A stretch of 64,000 nt of DNA from Streptomyces sp. NK08204 (GTDB lineage: Bacteria > Actinomycetota > Actinomycetes > Streptomycetales > Streptomycetaceae), in assembly GCF_020400585.1 (NCBI RefSeq), contig NZ_JAINVF010000003.1:1-64000 (forward strand), read 5' to 3'. Made by a program: the position numbers and the translations under genes. Under the pieces are notes generated by a model. That model did not search any database. It was not told where the DNA came from and was given only the letters and a program-made list of their open reading frames with translations. Positions 20,267-28,183 of this stretch are shown in pieces (position 1 is the stretch's first letter; each line of letters opens with the position of its first letter).

Positions 20267-21498
20267 GGCTGCTGCTTCTTCCGGCGACCGCTGAGCAGGA
20301 ATCCGACGCCGATGCCCGCGACGAGACCCACGCCGACGATCCACCACACGCTCGTCCCCGAGTCGTGCTCGCTGCGCTTCTCGTTCCCGTGCCCGGCCGT
20401 GGCGGTGGCCCCGGCCCGCTGCGGTGCCGGGCCCGTGGCGTCGAGCGCGCGCACCAGGTCGGTGCCGCCGAAGTGGCGCGGGTCGGCGCCGGTCGCGTGC
20501 GCGGCGAGGATCAGCTGGGCGTACGCGGCCGGGCCGTTCTGCCGCGCCCAGCCGGTGGCGTTCTTCTCCAGCCAGGTGTACGACTTCTCCGCCTGCCCGG
20601 TACGGCCGGCGGCGGCGAGCGCGACGACCGTGTCCGCCGTGTTGCCGTAGTCGGGCTGGTCCGCGGCGCCGGGCAGGGCGGACTTCAGGTAACCGCTCTT
20701 GGCCACCGCGCCGGACAGGTACGCGGCGGCGTTGTCCGCCAGCTGCGCCGGGGTCGGCTTCTCGGCGGTGACGCAGCCGGTCTTCGCGGGCGCCTTCCCG
20801 GCGGTCGTCACGAAGCCCTTGCCGAGCGCACCGAGCACACCGGCCGCCGACGCATCGGCGTTGGCAGCCAGCTTGCCCTTCTTGTCCGGCTGGTACGCGA
20901 ACGCGCCGCCGCCGTCCTGGTCGCAGGGGATGGACCACTGGGCCAGCGCCTCGTAGGGCGTCCGGCCCTCGGTGCGCAGCCGGGTGGTGTCCTTGCCGGC
21001 CGCGGTGAGCGCACCGATGACGACGGCGGTGGAATTCGTGTCGCTCGGGCTGCCAGGCGTGTAGCCCCAGCCGCCGTCCTTGTTCTGGGCCGTCTTCAGC
21101 CAGGTCGCGGCCTTGCGGACCTCGCCGTCGTGCTCGCCGAGCGCCTGCAGGGCCTGGACGGCGGCGGCCGTGCTGTTGGTGTCGGCGCTGCCGCCCTTGC
21201 CCCCGCACGGCCCGGCCGGGGCGGCGCGGAAGGCGGCGAAGCCCCCGTCGGGGCACTGCTGTCCGACCAGCCAGTCGACGGCGGAGGCGGCCGGGCGTTC
21301 ACCGAGCGTCCGCTGGGCGAGCAGGGCCAGCGACTGGCGCCACACGCCGTCATAGGTCGGGTCGGACGTGCCGAACAGCCCGGCGGGGAGGGTCACTTTC
21401 GGCGAAGGGGACGGGGAAGCCCCGGCGGCCGTGGCGGGCGCGGCGGCGGCCAGCACGCCCACGGCGGCGAGAGCCGCGGCACTGCGGCGTACGTTCAT
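20263..21498 (-). CDS. Exported alpha/alpha-toroid (prenyltransferase/squalene-oxidase repeat) protein of the B12 operon
   Basis: A 411-residue protein starting at ATG 21498, the first gene after the cobalamin riboswitch. It has a signal peptide (residues 1-24), a Ser/Pro spacer, a toroid domain with repeated DTNSTAAAVQALQALG-type helices and GGF/GGWGY turns, and a C-terminal membrane helix (SVWWIVGVGLVAGIGVGFLL) with a basic tail. Such repeats are shared by terpene cyclases and by intrinsic factor/transcobalamin. The catalytic Asp-rich motif of squalene cyclases is not seen. Position and control by B12 suggest a surface cobalamin-binding protein rather than a prenyl enzyme. Confidence 0.85.
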   Translation of the reverse strand: MNVRRSAAALAAVGVLAAAAPATAAGASPSPSPKVTLPAGLFGTSDPTYDGVWRQSLALLAQRTLGERPAASAVDWLVGQQCPDGGFAAFRAAPAGPCGGKGGSADTNSTAAAVQALQALGEHDGEVRKAATWLKTAQNKDGGWGYTPGSPSDTNSTAVVIGALTAAGKDTTRLRTEGRTPYEALAQWSIPCDQDGGGAFAYQPDKKGKLAANADASAAGVLGALGKGFVTTAGKAPAKTGCVTAEKPTPAQLADNAAAYLSGAVAKSGYLKSALPGAADQPDYGNTADTVVALAAAGRTGQAEKSYTWLEKNATGWARQNGPAAYAQLILAAHATGADPRHFGGTDLVRALDATGPAPQRAGATATAGHGNEKRSEHDSGTSVWWIVGVGLVAGIGVGFLLSGRRKKQQP

Positions 21499-21599
21499 GG
21501 TCGGCGACTGCCTCTCCCTGCGGGGAACCGGCAGCGCACGGGGACCCCCGGGCGGCTCGGCTCCGTAGACCTCGACGGTGCCGTGCGCGGCGGGCCGCC

Positions 21600-21735
21600 G
21601 CGCACGTGAGCCGGTCAACGTCCCGTGCGGGTCAGTCCGGCTCACCACCCAGAGGCGGTTCACGGGTGCGGGGTCAGCGCCGGAATTGCACCGGCTTTGC
21701 CCCGTACGGGTGATGACGACCCCGCCACTTTACCG
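21600..21735 (-). promoter_or_regulatory. Cobalamin (AdoCbl-type) riboswitch
   Basis: Read on the minus strand, AAAGCCGGTGCAATTCCGGC followed by GCTGACCCCGCACCCGT is a near-consensus B12-box region (about 21660-21697). It is followed by a second CCGGACTGACCCGCACG element (about 21625-21642). Its 3' end is about 100-140 bases before the start of the toroid-protein gene. Cobalamin binding normally shuts such operons off, so the whole operon down to 15859 is predicted to be B12-repressed. Confidence 0.9.
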
Positions 21736-21799
21736 GCACCCCCGAGGACGTCCCGGAGGTGGCTGCGGGCGCACAGGGGCGACGGGTACGGTCGCGGCC

Positions 21800-22474
21800 A
21801 TGACAGTGACGGGGAGACTGCTCGGCTCGGGCCGCTCGGCCGACGTGTACGAGATCGACGACGCGTGGGTGCTGCGCCGCGACCGGGACGGCTGGGGGGA
21901 CGCGTCCGCCGAGGCAGAAGTGATGACGTACGTACGACAGCACGGGTATCCGGTGCCGCGGGTGCGGCCCTCCGGCTCGCGCACCGACCTGGTGCTGGAG
22001 CGGCTGTCCGGGCCGACCATGCTGGACGCGCTGACGCAGGGGCACCTCGCCGTGCAGGAGGCGGGCGCACTGCTCGCCCGCCTGCTGCGGCAACTGCACG
22101 CCGTACCGGGCCGGAACACCGGTGACCCCGGCGCCCGCGTGCTGCACCTGGACCTCCATCCGGACAACGTGATGATGACCCCGGACGGGCCCCGGGTCAT
22201 CGACTGGTCCAACGCCGAGGACGGGCATCCGGGCCTGGACTGGGGCATGTCCGCGGTGATCCTCGCCCAGGTGGCCGTCGGCGGCGAGCCGCTCGCCGCC
22301 CCGGCCCGCGCGCTGCTCACCGCGTTGCTCGCCGACCCGTCCGATCTCACCGACGCGGGCCTGACCGAGGCCCGCAGGCGCCGGGCCGGCAATCCGACCA
22401 TGACCCGCCGCGAGGTCGGACTGCTCCCGGCGGCCGAGCAGTTGATCCGCGCGCTGGCCTTCGGGGACGACTAG
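21800..22474 (+). CDS. Aminoglycoside phosphotransferase-like kinase (APH family)
   Basis: A 224-residue small-molecule kinase fold. LLGSGRSADVYEIDDAWVLRR is the glycine-rich loop with the ATP-binding Arg/Lys position. VLHLDLHPDNVMMTPDGPRVIDWSNA supplies the catalytic Asp of the HxDxxxxN loop and the metal-binding Asp. I start at ATG 21800 (MTVTGRLLG). Its stop overlaps the stop of the opposing ATP-grasp gene in a shared CTAG. The substrate is unknown; resistance is not implied by the fold alone. Confidence 0.9.
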   Translation: MTVTGRLLGSGRSADVYEIDDAWVLRRDRDGWGDASAEAEVMTYVRQHGYPVPRVRPSGSRTDLVLERLSGPTMLDALTQGHLAVQEAGALLARLLRQLHAVPGRNTGDPGARVLHLDLHPDNVMMTPDGPRVIDWSNAEDGHPGLDWGMSAVILAQVAVGGEPLAAPARALLTALLADPSDLTDAGLTEARRRRAGNPTMTRREVGLLPAAEQLIRALAFGDD

Positions 22475-23514
22475 GCGGCGAACACGTCGGACGCCGGGAG
22501 GGTTGCGGCGGTCAGGTGGTCGGCCATCCGGCGCAGGGCCCGTGTGCACTCCTCGGCGTCCTCGCCCGTCACCACCCAGTGGGCGAGCCGGTCGGTGACG
22601 TTCCCGTACGGGGCCGCCGTCACCGCCTCGCCGGCCTGCCTGGTGAGCACCATGCGCTCGGCGGACGGCTCGTGCGAGGCGGTGGGGTCCACGTCCAGGC
22701 GGGTCAGACGGCCGGTGGCGGCCGGGTAGGCGAACTGGATCGCGGCGGCCCGCTGCCGGGTCGGGGCCAGGTCGGGCAGGGCGCCGGTGGCCAGGGCGGC
22801 GGCGGCCCGGGCGAGGTCGACGCCGGTGGCCAACTCGACCAGCAGCGGGACCAGGTCGCCGGGAAGGTGCGGGACGACATCGGTGACGCGGGGGCCGCGG
22901 CCGGTGAGCCGCAGGCCGACGCGTACGACGGTGTGGGTGAGGCCGAGCGCGCGTACCGTCCGCTCGACCGCCTGGCGGCAGAACGGGTTGTGCAACAGCC
23001 CGTCGTGGGCGTGCACCTGGTGGCGCAGCGGCAGCCGGGCGGGCGGCGGGCCCAGCGTCGTACGCGTCAGCGCGGCGATGCGGACCTCGTCGTCCAGGAC
23101 CACGGTCTCGGCGAAGACCAGCGGTCCCTCCAGGTCCTCCGCCCCGGCCGGCGGTGCGTTGAGCCGGGCCAGTGACGCGCGCAAGGACGCCCGGTCGGCG
23201 CAGGCCGAGGCCGTCTCGTACGACAGCCCGGGCAGCCCCAGCCGTCCGGTGATCCGCGCCGCCGTGAGCAGATGCGCCCTGTCCCAGGTCAGCAGGCCGC
23301 GCACGGGATGCCGGGCCGCGTACCGGGTGACCGCGGCGGCCGTCTGGGCCTCCCGGCGCGGGTCGGCCGCAATGTGTCCGGACAGGTAGGGCCGCGTCCA
23401 GTCGGGCGGATCCGTGTCGACCAGCACCACCGGGTGCGCCGCCGCGATCCTTGCCAGCGGGAATTCACCGTAGGCGGAGCGGCGTTCAACCCCGAGAAGA
23501 AGGACAGGCTGCAC
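22471..23514 (-). CDS. ATP-grasp-like protein lacking much of the central domain
   Basis: A 347-residue protein starting at GTG 23514. The N-terminal domain (VLLLGVERRSAYGEFPLARIAAAHPVVLVDTD) and middle (LGLPGLSYETASACADRASLRASLARL) match ATP-grasp carboxylate-amine ligases. After that, where family members have about 50 residues with the ATP-binding lysines, it jumps to EDLEGPLVFAETVVLDDEVR. HQVHAHDGLLHN and the C-terminal part follow normally. The core nucleotide-binding piece therefore seems to be missing, and the protein may not be catalytic. The gap is not a frameshift, since the frame stays open. Confidence 0.75.
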   Translation of the reverse strand: MQPVLLLGVERRSAYGEFPLARIAAAHPVVLVDTDPPDWTRPYLSGHIAADPRREAQTAAAVTRYAARHPVRGLLTWDRAHLLTAARITGRLGLPGLSYETASACADRASLRASLARLNAPPAGAEDLEGPLVFAETVVLDDEVRIAALTRTTLGPPPARLPLRHQVHAHDGLLHNPFCRQAVERTVRALGLTHTVVRVGLRLTGRGPRVTDVVPHLPGDLVPLLVELATGVDLARAAAALATGALPDLAPTRQRAAAIQFAYPAATGRLTRLDVDPTASHEPSAERMVLTRQAGEAVTAAPYGNVTDRLAHWVVTGEDAEECTRALRRMADHLTAATLPASDVFAA

Positions 23515-23767
23515 CGACGGTGCCTCACCTTCATGGGAGAAGGCGGGCAGAGTGACGCCCCGGATGCCGCTCCCCCATAGGCGGCACCCGAGGCGGGCCA
23601 GATCTTGCTCTGTGTGTCGTGATCCTCACCTATCGAGACCTCAACTGTCAACGATTGCTGCATATTTGAGCAGGGGATGCTGCCAGCCTGGTCGATGGAC
23701 GGGTGACCGGGTAGCCTCGCGTCAGCCCAGCCACTGAACCGACGAGACGCGCCCGGGGGGGACTTCG

Positions 23768-24373
23768 GTGAGTGACGCCTACGCCCCGCTTGCCGAAGCG
23801 CTCGGCCTGCTGGGCGAGTTGACCGGACAGCCGCCCGGCCTGCTGCCGGAGGTGGTCGATGCCGCCGACCTCTCCCACCGCACCGGCATCCCGGTCGGTG
23901 TCGTGGTCGAGATGCTCTCCGGCGGCCGGGCGCCCGAGGTCTGCCTGGCCCAACGGGTGCGGCAGCGACTGGACTTCATCCGGGAGACCCGCCGCCGGCC
24001 CGACGGCAAGCGGTACTCGCTGGACGAGCTGGCCAGGATCGCCGGCACCAGCCGGCAGTGGCTGAGCGAGTGGCGCAAGAGCGGCATGCCCAGCCTCGAA
24101 CACACCGACCGGCTGCGCCGGTTCTTCGGTCTGCCGCCGGGATTCTTCACCGCCGATGAGCCGGAGGCACTGTGCGAGGCCCTGCAGCCGGTGCTGCAGA
24201 GCCTGGAGGCCGAGGCGGACCCGCTGCTGCGGCTGCGCGAGTGCGGACTGGTCCGGCTCGCCGCACGTGCCCCGCAGATGAACCCCCGCCAGCTGGCCGC
24301 GCTCGCCGACCTCGCAGAGATGATCATCTCTGCGGAGCATGCGGGGGACGCGGCGGGTCAGGGCCGTTCCTGA
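23768..24373 (+). CDS. XRE-like helix-turn-helix regulator
   Basis: A 201-residue protein starting at GTG 23768. YSLDELARIAGTSRQWLSEW near residues 80-99 is a clear helix-turn-helix, followed by LRRFFGLPPGFFTADEPEAL, the usual second half of the DNA-binding domain in Streptomyces XRE proteins. The N-terminal 60 residues (ALGLLGELTGQPPGLLPEVV) form a second helical unit. The C-terminal third is helical and could be a dimer interface. No sensor domain or neighbouring target is evident. Confidence 0.82.
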   Translation: MSDAYAPLAEALGLLGELTGQPPGLLPEVVDAADLSHRTGIPVGVVVEMLSGGRAPEVCLAQRVRQRLDFIRETRRRPDGKRYSLDELARIAGTSRQWLSEWRKSGMPSLEHTDRLRRFFGLPPGFFTADEPEALCEALQPVLQSLEAEADPLLRLRECGLVRLAARAPQMNPRQLAALADLAEMIISAEHAGDAAGQGRS

Positions 24374-24594
24374 ACACCCCGGGGCGGTCCGCCGGCGCTA
24401 CCGCACCGCCGAGTGCGCCACCGGCCCACTCCCCGCCACGGCCCACTCCCCGCGACGGCCTGCGCCCTCCCCGGCCGCACCAGGCGCCGCAGATGCGCCT
24501 CGGCCTCCGAGACCGCGATGCTCCGTGAGGTGGCAGATCATGTCTGTCGTACAGACAGGTCTGGGCATGCCGAGCTGACTCGGAGGGGTACAGG

Positions 24595-25038
24595 ATGGGT
24601 GCTTCGCAGTGGGACTACTACGTGCCGTACCAGGAGGATCTCGGCGCCGCGCTGGAGGAGTTGCGGCACCGGGTGTTCCTCACCGGTGACTACTACTGGG
24701 CGCGCGGCGGCGACTGGCTTGCTGAGGAGGAGCGTCGCCCGCGGCCTTCGACCCAGGACGAACTGTGGGCCGACGAGTGGACGCAGCACTCCGGAACCCA
24801 TTCGATCCTCGATGTCTTCCACGTTCAACGGGAGGACGAGGTGCCCGAGATATGTGCGGTACAACCGGTGACCGCCGAAGAGGCCCGGAGGGTCACCGGC
24901 ACCGAACGGCTGACCCGCGACCACGTCCCAGCGATCGAAGACCTCGCTCGCGAACGCGGGTACGGCCGTTGCGCCGTACTGCACGACGACCACGGAACGC
25001 CACGGGAGATCTACTTCTGGGGTTGGTCCGGAGACTGA
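24595..25038 (+). CDS. Conserved hypothetical protein
   Basis: A 147-residue soluble acidic protein starting at ATG 24595. It begins MGASQWDYYVPYQEDLGAA and is rich in Trp, Tyr and acidic residues, a type I recognise as common in Streptomyces but without a known role. A middle SILDVFHVQRED and a C-terminal GTPREIYFWGWSGD look like beta strands. There is no signal peptide, membrane helix or catalytic motif. It is convergent with the TetR gene. Confidence 0.7.
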   Translation: MGASQWDYYVPYQEDLGAALEELRHRVFLTGDYYWARGGDWLAEEERRPRPSTQDELWADEWTQHSGTHSILDVFHVQREDEVPEICAVQPVTAEEARRVTGTERLTRDHVPAIEDLARERGYGRCAVLHDDHGTPREIYFWGWSGD

Positions 25039-25107
25039 CCCTTTCAGGAGACGCGGAGCCGGCTTGCCGGGCGTCCCGGCCGGGTGCCGGTTCCGCCCGG
25101 CCCGGGC

Positions 25108-25743
25108 TCACGAAGTCCGGGAGTGCGAGCCCTCCGTCAGGTCGATCAGCCGGCACACCGTCTCGATGTCGACCTTCACCTGGGCGATCGAGGCGCGGCC
25201 CGACAGCCAGGTGATCAGGGCCGAGTGCCACGTGTGCTCGATGACCCGGACAGCTGACAGCTGTTCGGGGGTGGGGTGCTCCAGGCCCATCGCGTCCAGG
25301 ATGATCGCCGTGGTCTGCCGGGAGACCTGGTCGACCTCGGGGGAGACGCTGCGGTCGGCGAAGGTGAGGGCGCGGACCATGGCGTCGGCTAGGTGCGGTT
25401 CGCGCTGCAGGGCACGGAAGGCGCGCATCAGGGTCTCGGCGACCCGCTCGGCGGCCGTGTCGCCCGCAGGAGGCTTCTTCCGCAGGGTGCGGTGCATGTG
25501 CTCCAACTGGTCCTGCATGGTGGCGACCAGCAGGTGCACCTTGGACGGGAAGTAGCGGTAGAGGGTGCCCAGGGCCACGTGGGAGGACTCGGCGACCTCC
25601 CGCATCTGCACCGCGTCGAATCCGCCCCGGCCGGCCAGTTGCGCGCTGGCGTGCAGGATCCGGCGGCGGCGGGCCTGCTGCCGCTCGGTGAGCGGCGGGG
25701 CGGGCCGGACCGCACTGGCTTCCAGCTTGGATTCCGCAGGCAT
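25108..25743 (-). CDS. KstR-like TetR family repressor
   Basis: A 211-residue regulator. The N-terminal DNA-binding domain RRRILHASAQLAGRGGFDAV ... VALGTLYRYFPSKVHLLVA is close to mycobacterial KstR (shared blocks AVQMR, GTLYRYFPSKVHLL). The C-terminal ligand domain also agrees (DAMVRALTFADRSVSPEVDQV, ALITWLSGRAS). KstR represses cholesterol and fatty-acid catabolism and is released by acyl-CoA steroid intermediates; whether this orthologue has that ligand is unknown. A KstR-type operator lies 154 bases upstream, in the region shared with the divergent glycosyltransferase operon, so it probably controls itself and that operon. Confidence 0.88.
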   Translation of the reverse strand: MPAESKLEASAVRPAPPLTERQQARRRRILHASAQLAGRGGFDAVQMREVAESSHVALGTLYRYFPSKVHLLVATMQDQLEHMHRTLRKKPPAGDTAAERVAETLMRAFRALQREPHLADAMVRALTFADRSVSPEVDQVSRQTTAIILDAMGLEHPTPEQLSAVRVIEHTWHSALITWLSGRASIAQVKVDIETVCRLIDLTEGSHSRTS

Positions 25744-25880
25744 GGGTCCCGTTCCGTGACAGTCGGTGAGGGCGTCTGTGGGGGCAGGTGATCAGTCAGC
25801 ATGGCAGGCCTCCGCGCCGTGGCGCGAATCACCTGATCCACTGGTCACACCGCCCTTACCTGCCGGTAGATTCAGAGCCT

Positions 25881-25894
25881 CTTGAACGATCAAG
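25881..25894. promoter_or_regulatory. 14-base palindrome in the divergent promoter
   Basis: CTTGAACGATCAAG has 5-base arms (CTTGA/TCAAG) around a 4-base centre. It sits next to the KstR-type site and could be part of the same operator or a separate one. Confidence 0.5.
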
Positions 25895-25896
25895 TC

Positions 25897-25910
25897 TGAA
25901 ACTTGTTCTA
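25897..25910. promoter_or_regulatory. KstR-type operator
   Basis: TGAAACTTGTTCTA matches the published KstR consensus tnnAACnnGTTnna at every fixed position. It lies between the KstR-like gene and the GT4 operon, within the only AT-rich part of the region. Confidence 0.7.
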
Positions 25911-25964
25911 GATTAGCGTCCCGTCATAGTCTCGCGGGACAGTGCAGGCAGAAGGGGGCACAGA

Positions 25965-27392
25965 GTGACCGCTGAGGCCCGGACGGCGGGCGCCCATCGG
26001 GAACCCGCGGCCGGTGGGGGTCCCTCCCGCTCGCGCGCTGCCGGGAGTGGGGGAGAGCGACCTCTCGACATCGCGCTCCTCACCTACAAAGGGAACCCGT
26101 TCTGCGGCGGCCAGGGCGTCTACGTACGGCACCTGTCGCGCGAGCTGGCCCGCCTCGGGCACCGGGTCGAGGTCATCGGATCGCAGCCCTACCCCGTCCT
26201 GGACGAACTCGAGGACCACGCCGGCCGGCTCACCCTGACCGAGCTGCCCAGCCTCGACCTGTACCGGCAGCCCGACCCCTTCCGCACTCCCAAGCGGGAC
26301 GAGTACCGCGACTGGATCGACGCCCTCGAGGTCGCCACCATGTGGACCGGCGGCTTCCCCGAGCCGCTGACCTTCTCACTGCGCGCCCGCCGTCATCTGC
26401 GCGCCCGGCGCGGCGAGTTCGACGTCGTGCACGACAACCAGACCCTCGGCTACGGGTTGTTGGGGGACATCGGTGCGCCTTTGGTGACCACCATCCACCA
26501 CCCCATCACCGTCGACCGGCAGTTGGAGCTGGACGCGGCCGACAGCCGCAAGCGCCGCCTGTCCGTGCGCCGCTGGTACGCCTTCACCCGGATGCAGAAG
26601 CGCGTCGCCCGCCGCCTGCCCTCCGTGCTCACCGTCTCCGGCACCTCCCGCCAGGAGATCGCCGACCACCTCGGCGTCCGCGACGACCGCATCCACGTCG
26701 TCCACATCGGCGCCGACACAGACCTGTTCGCGCCGGATCCGGCCGTCGCCGAGGTACCCGGCCGGATCGTCACCACCTCCAGCGCCGACGTCCCCCTCAA
26801 GGGTCTCGTCTTCCTCGTGGAGGCGCTCGCCAAGGTGCGCACCGAGCACCCGGCCGCCCACCTCGTCGTCGTCGGCAAGCGCCCCGAGGAGGGGCCGGTC
26901 TCGGCGGCGATCGAACGGTACGGCCTCGAAGGCGCCGTCGAGTTCGTCAAGGGCATCTCCGACGCCGAGCTGGTCGACCTGATCCGCTCGGCCGAGGTCG
27001 CCTGCGTGCCCTCCCTGTACGAGGGCTTCTCGCTGCCCGCCGCCGAGGCCATGGCCACCGGCACCCCACTGGTCGCCACGACGGGTGGTGCGATCCCCGA
27101 GGTCGCGGGCCGCGACGGCGAGACCTGCCTGGCCGTGCCGCCCGGCGACGCGGGCGCGCTGGCCGCCGCGCTCGGGAGGATGCTCGCCGACCCTGAGCTG
27201 CGCGCGCGGCTCGGCACCGCCGGACGCGAGCGGGTGCTCGCCCGCTTCACCTGGGCACGGGCCGCCGAGGGCACCGTCGCCCGCTACCGCGAGGCCATCG
27301 CCCGCTCCGGCGGCCTGCGCCCCGAGCCGCACCGACCCGGCCGCCCCGCGGCCACCACCGGCGTCTACACCGAAAGCAGGGCCACGTGCTGA
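25965..27392 (+). CDS. GT4-family glycosyltransferase
   Basis: A 475-residue retaining glycosyltransferase of the GT-B fold. The N-terminal domain begins DIALLTYKGNPFCGGQGVYV with the glycine-rich acceptor loop. The C-terminal domain has the nucleotide-sugar site VVGKRPEEGP ... SLYEGFSLPAAEAMATGTPLV, where ExFxxxxxE reads EGFSLPAAE. It starts at GTG 25965 behind GAAGGGGG. It overlaps the methyltransferase gene by 7 bases in a three-gene operon. The acceptor is unknown; co-occurrence with a toroid-fold protein suggests an isoprenoid or lipid acceptor (inference). Confidence 0.92.
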   Translation: MTAEARTAGAHREPAAGGGPSRSRAAGSGGERPLDIALLTYKGNPFCGGQGVYVRHLSRELARLGHRVEVIGSQPYPVLDELEDHAGRLTLTELPSLDLYRQPDPFRTPKRDEYRDWIDALEVATMWTGGFPEPLTFSLRARRHLRARRGEFDVVHDNQTLGYGLLGDIGAPLVTTIHHPITVDRQLELDAADSRKRRLSVRRWYAFTRMQKRVARRLPSVLTVSGTSRQEIADHLGVRDDRIHVVHIGADTDLFAPDPAVAEVPGRIVTTSSADVPLKGLVFLVEALAKVRTEHPAAHLVVVGKRPEEGPVSAAIERYGLEGAVEFVKGISDAELVDLIRSAEVACVPSLYEGFSLPAAEAMATGTPLVATTGGAIPEVAGRDGETCLAVPPGDAGALAAALGRMLADPELRARLGTAGRERVLARFTWARAAEGTVARYREAIARSGGLRPEPHRPGRPAATTGVYTESRATC

Positions 27393-28183
27393 CCGTCGAC
27401 TTCTCCCGGTTCCCGCTCGCCCCCGGCGATCGTGTCCTGGACCTCGGCTGCGGGGCCGGCCGGCACGCCTTCGAGTGTTACCGGCGGGGCGCGCGAGTCG
27501 TGGCCCTCGACCAGAACGCCGAGGAGATCCGCGAGGTCGCCAAGTGGTTCGCGGCGATGGAGGAGGCCGGGGAGGCGCCGGAGGGCGCCACCGCCACCGC
27601 CATGGAGGGCGACGCGCTGGCGCTGCCCTTCCCGGACGAGTCCTTCGACGTCGTCATCATCTCCGAGGTGATGGAGCACATCCCCGACGACAAGGGCGTG
27701 CTCGCCGAGATGGTGCGCGTGCTCAAGCCCGGCGGCCGCATCGCCGTCACCGTGCCCCGCTACGGCCCCGAGAAGGTCTGCTGGGCGCTGTCCGACGCCT
27801 ACCACGAGGTCGAGGGCGGCCACATCCGCATCTACAAGGCCGACGAACTGCTCGCCAAGATCCGCGGGGCCGGCCTGAAGCCGTACGGCACCCACCACGC
27901 CCACGCCCTGCACGCGCCGTACTGGTGGCTGAAGTGCGCCTTCGGCGTCGACAACGACAAGGCGCTGCCGGTGCGCGCGTACCACAAGCTGCTGGTCTGG
28001 GACATCATGAAGAAGCCGCTGGCCACCCGGCTCGCCGAGCAGGCGCTGAACCCGGTCATGGGCAAGAGCTTCGTCGTCTACGCGACCAAGCCGCACCTGC
28101 CCCGGCTCGACGAGACCGACGGGGCCGCACACATGTCCGGGACCTCAGGGACGTCCGAGACCTCCGAGGCGGTCGCCCCGTGA
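27386..28183 (+). CDS. Class I SAM-dependent methyltransferase
   Basis: A 265-residue methyltransferase. VLDLGCGAGRHAFECYRRGA is SAM motif I, VVALDQN carries the ribose-binding acid, and FDVVIISEVMEHI with VLKPGGRIAVTVP completes motifs II and III. A Trp/His-rich C-terminal part (HHAHALHAPYWWLKCAFG) probably forms the substrate pocket. It overlaps the genes on both sides (7 and 4 bases), which implies a single translationally coupled operon with the glycosyltransferase and the toroid protein. The start is GTG 27386. Confidence 0.9.
   Translation: MLTVDFSRFPLAPGDRVLDLGCGAGRHAFECYRRGARVVALDQNAEEIREVAKWFAAMEEAGEAPEGATATAMEGDALALPFPDESFDVVIISEVMEHIPDDKGVLAEMVRVLKPGGRIAVTVPRYGPEKVCWALSDAYHEVEGGHIRIYKADELLAKIRGAGLKPYGTHHAHALHAPYWWLKCAFGVDNDKALPVRAYHKLLVWDIMKKPLATRLAEQALNPVMGKSFVVYATKPHLPRLDETDGAAHMSGTSGTSETSEAVAP

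Noticed and set aside
20263..21498. Reading the toroid protein of the B12 operon as a squalene/terpene cyclase
   Set aside because: It is exported and membrane-anchored, lacks the acid catalytic motif and sits behind a cobalamin riboswitch with an ECF transporter.
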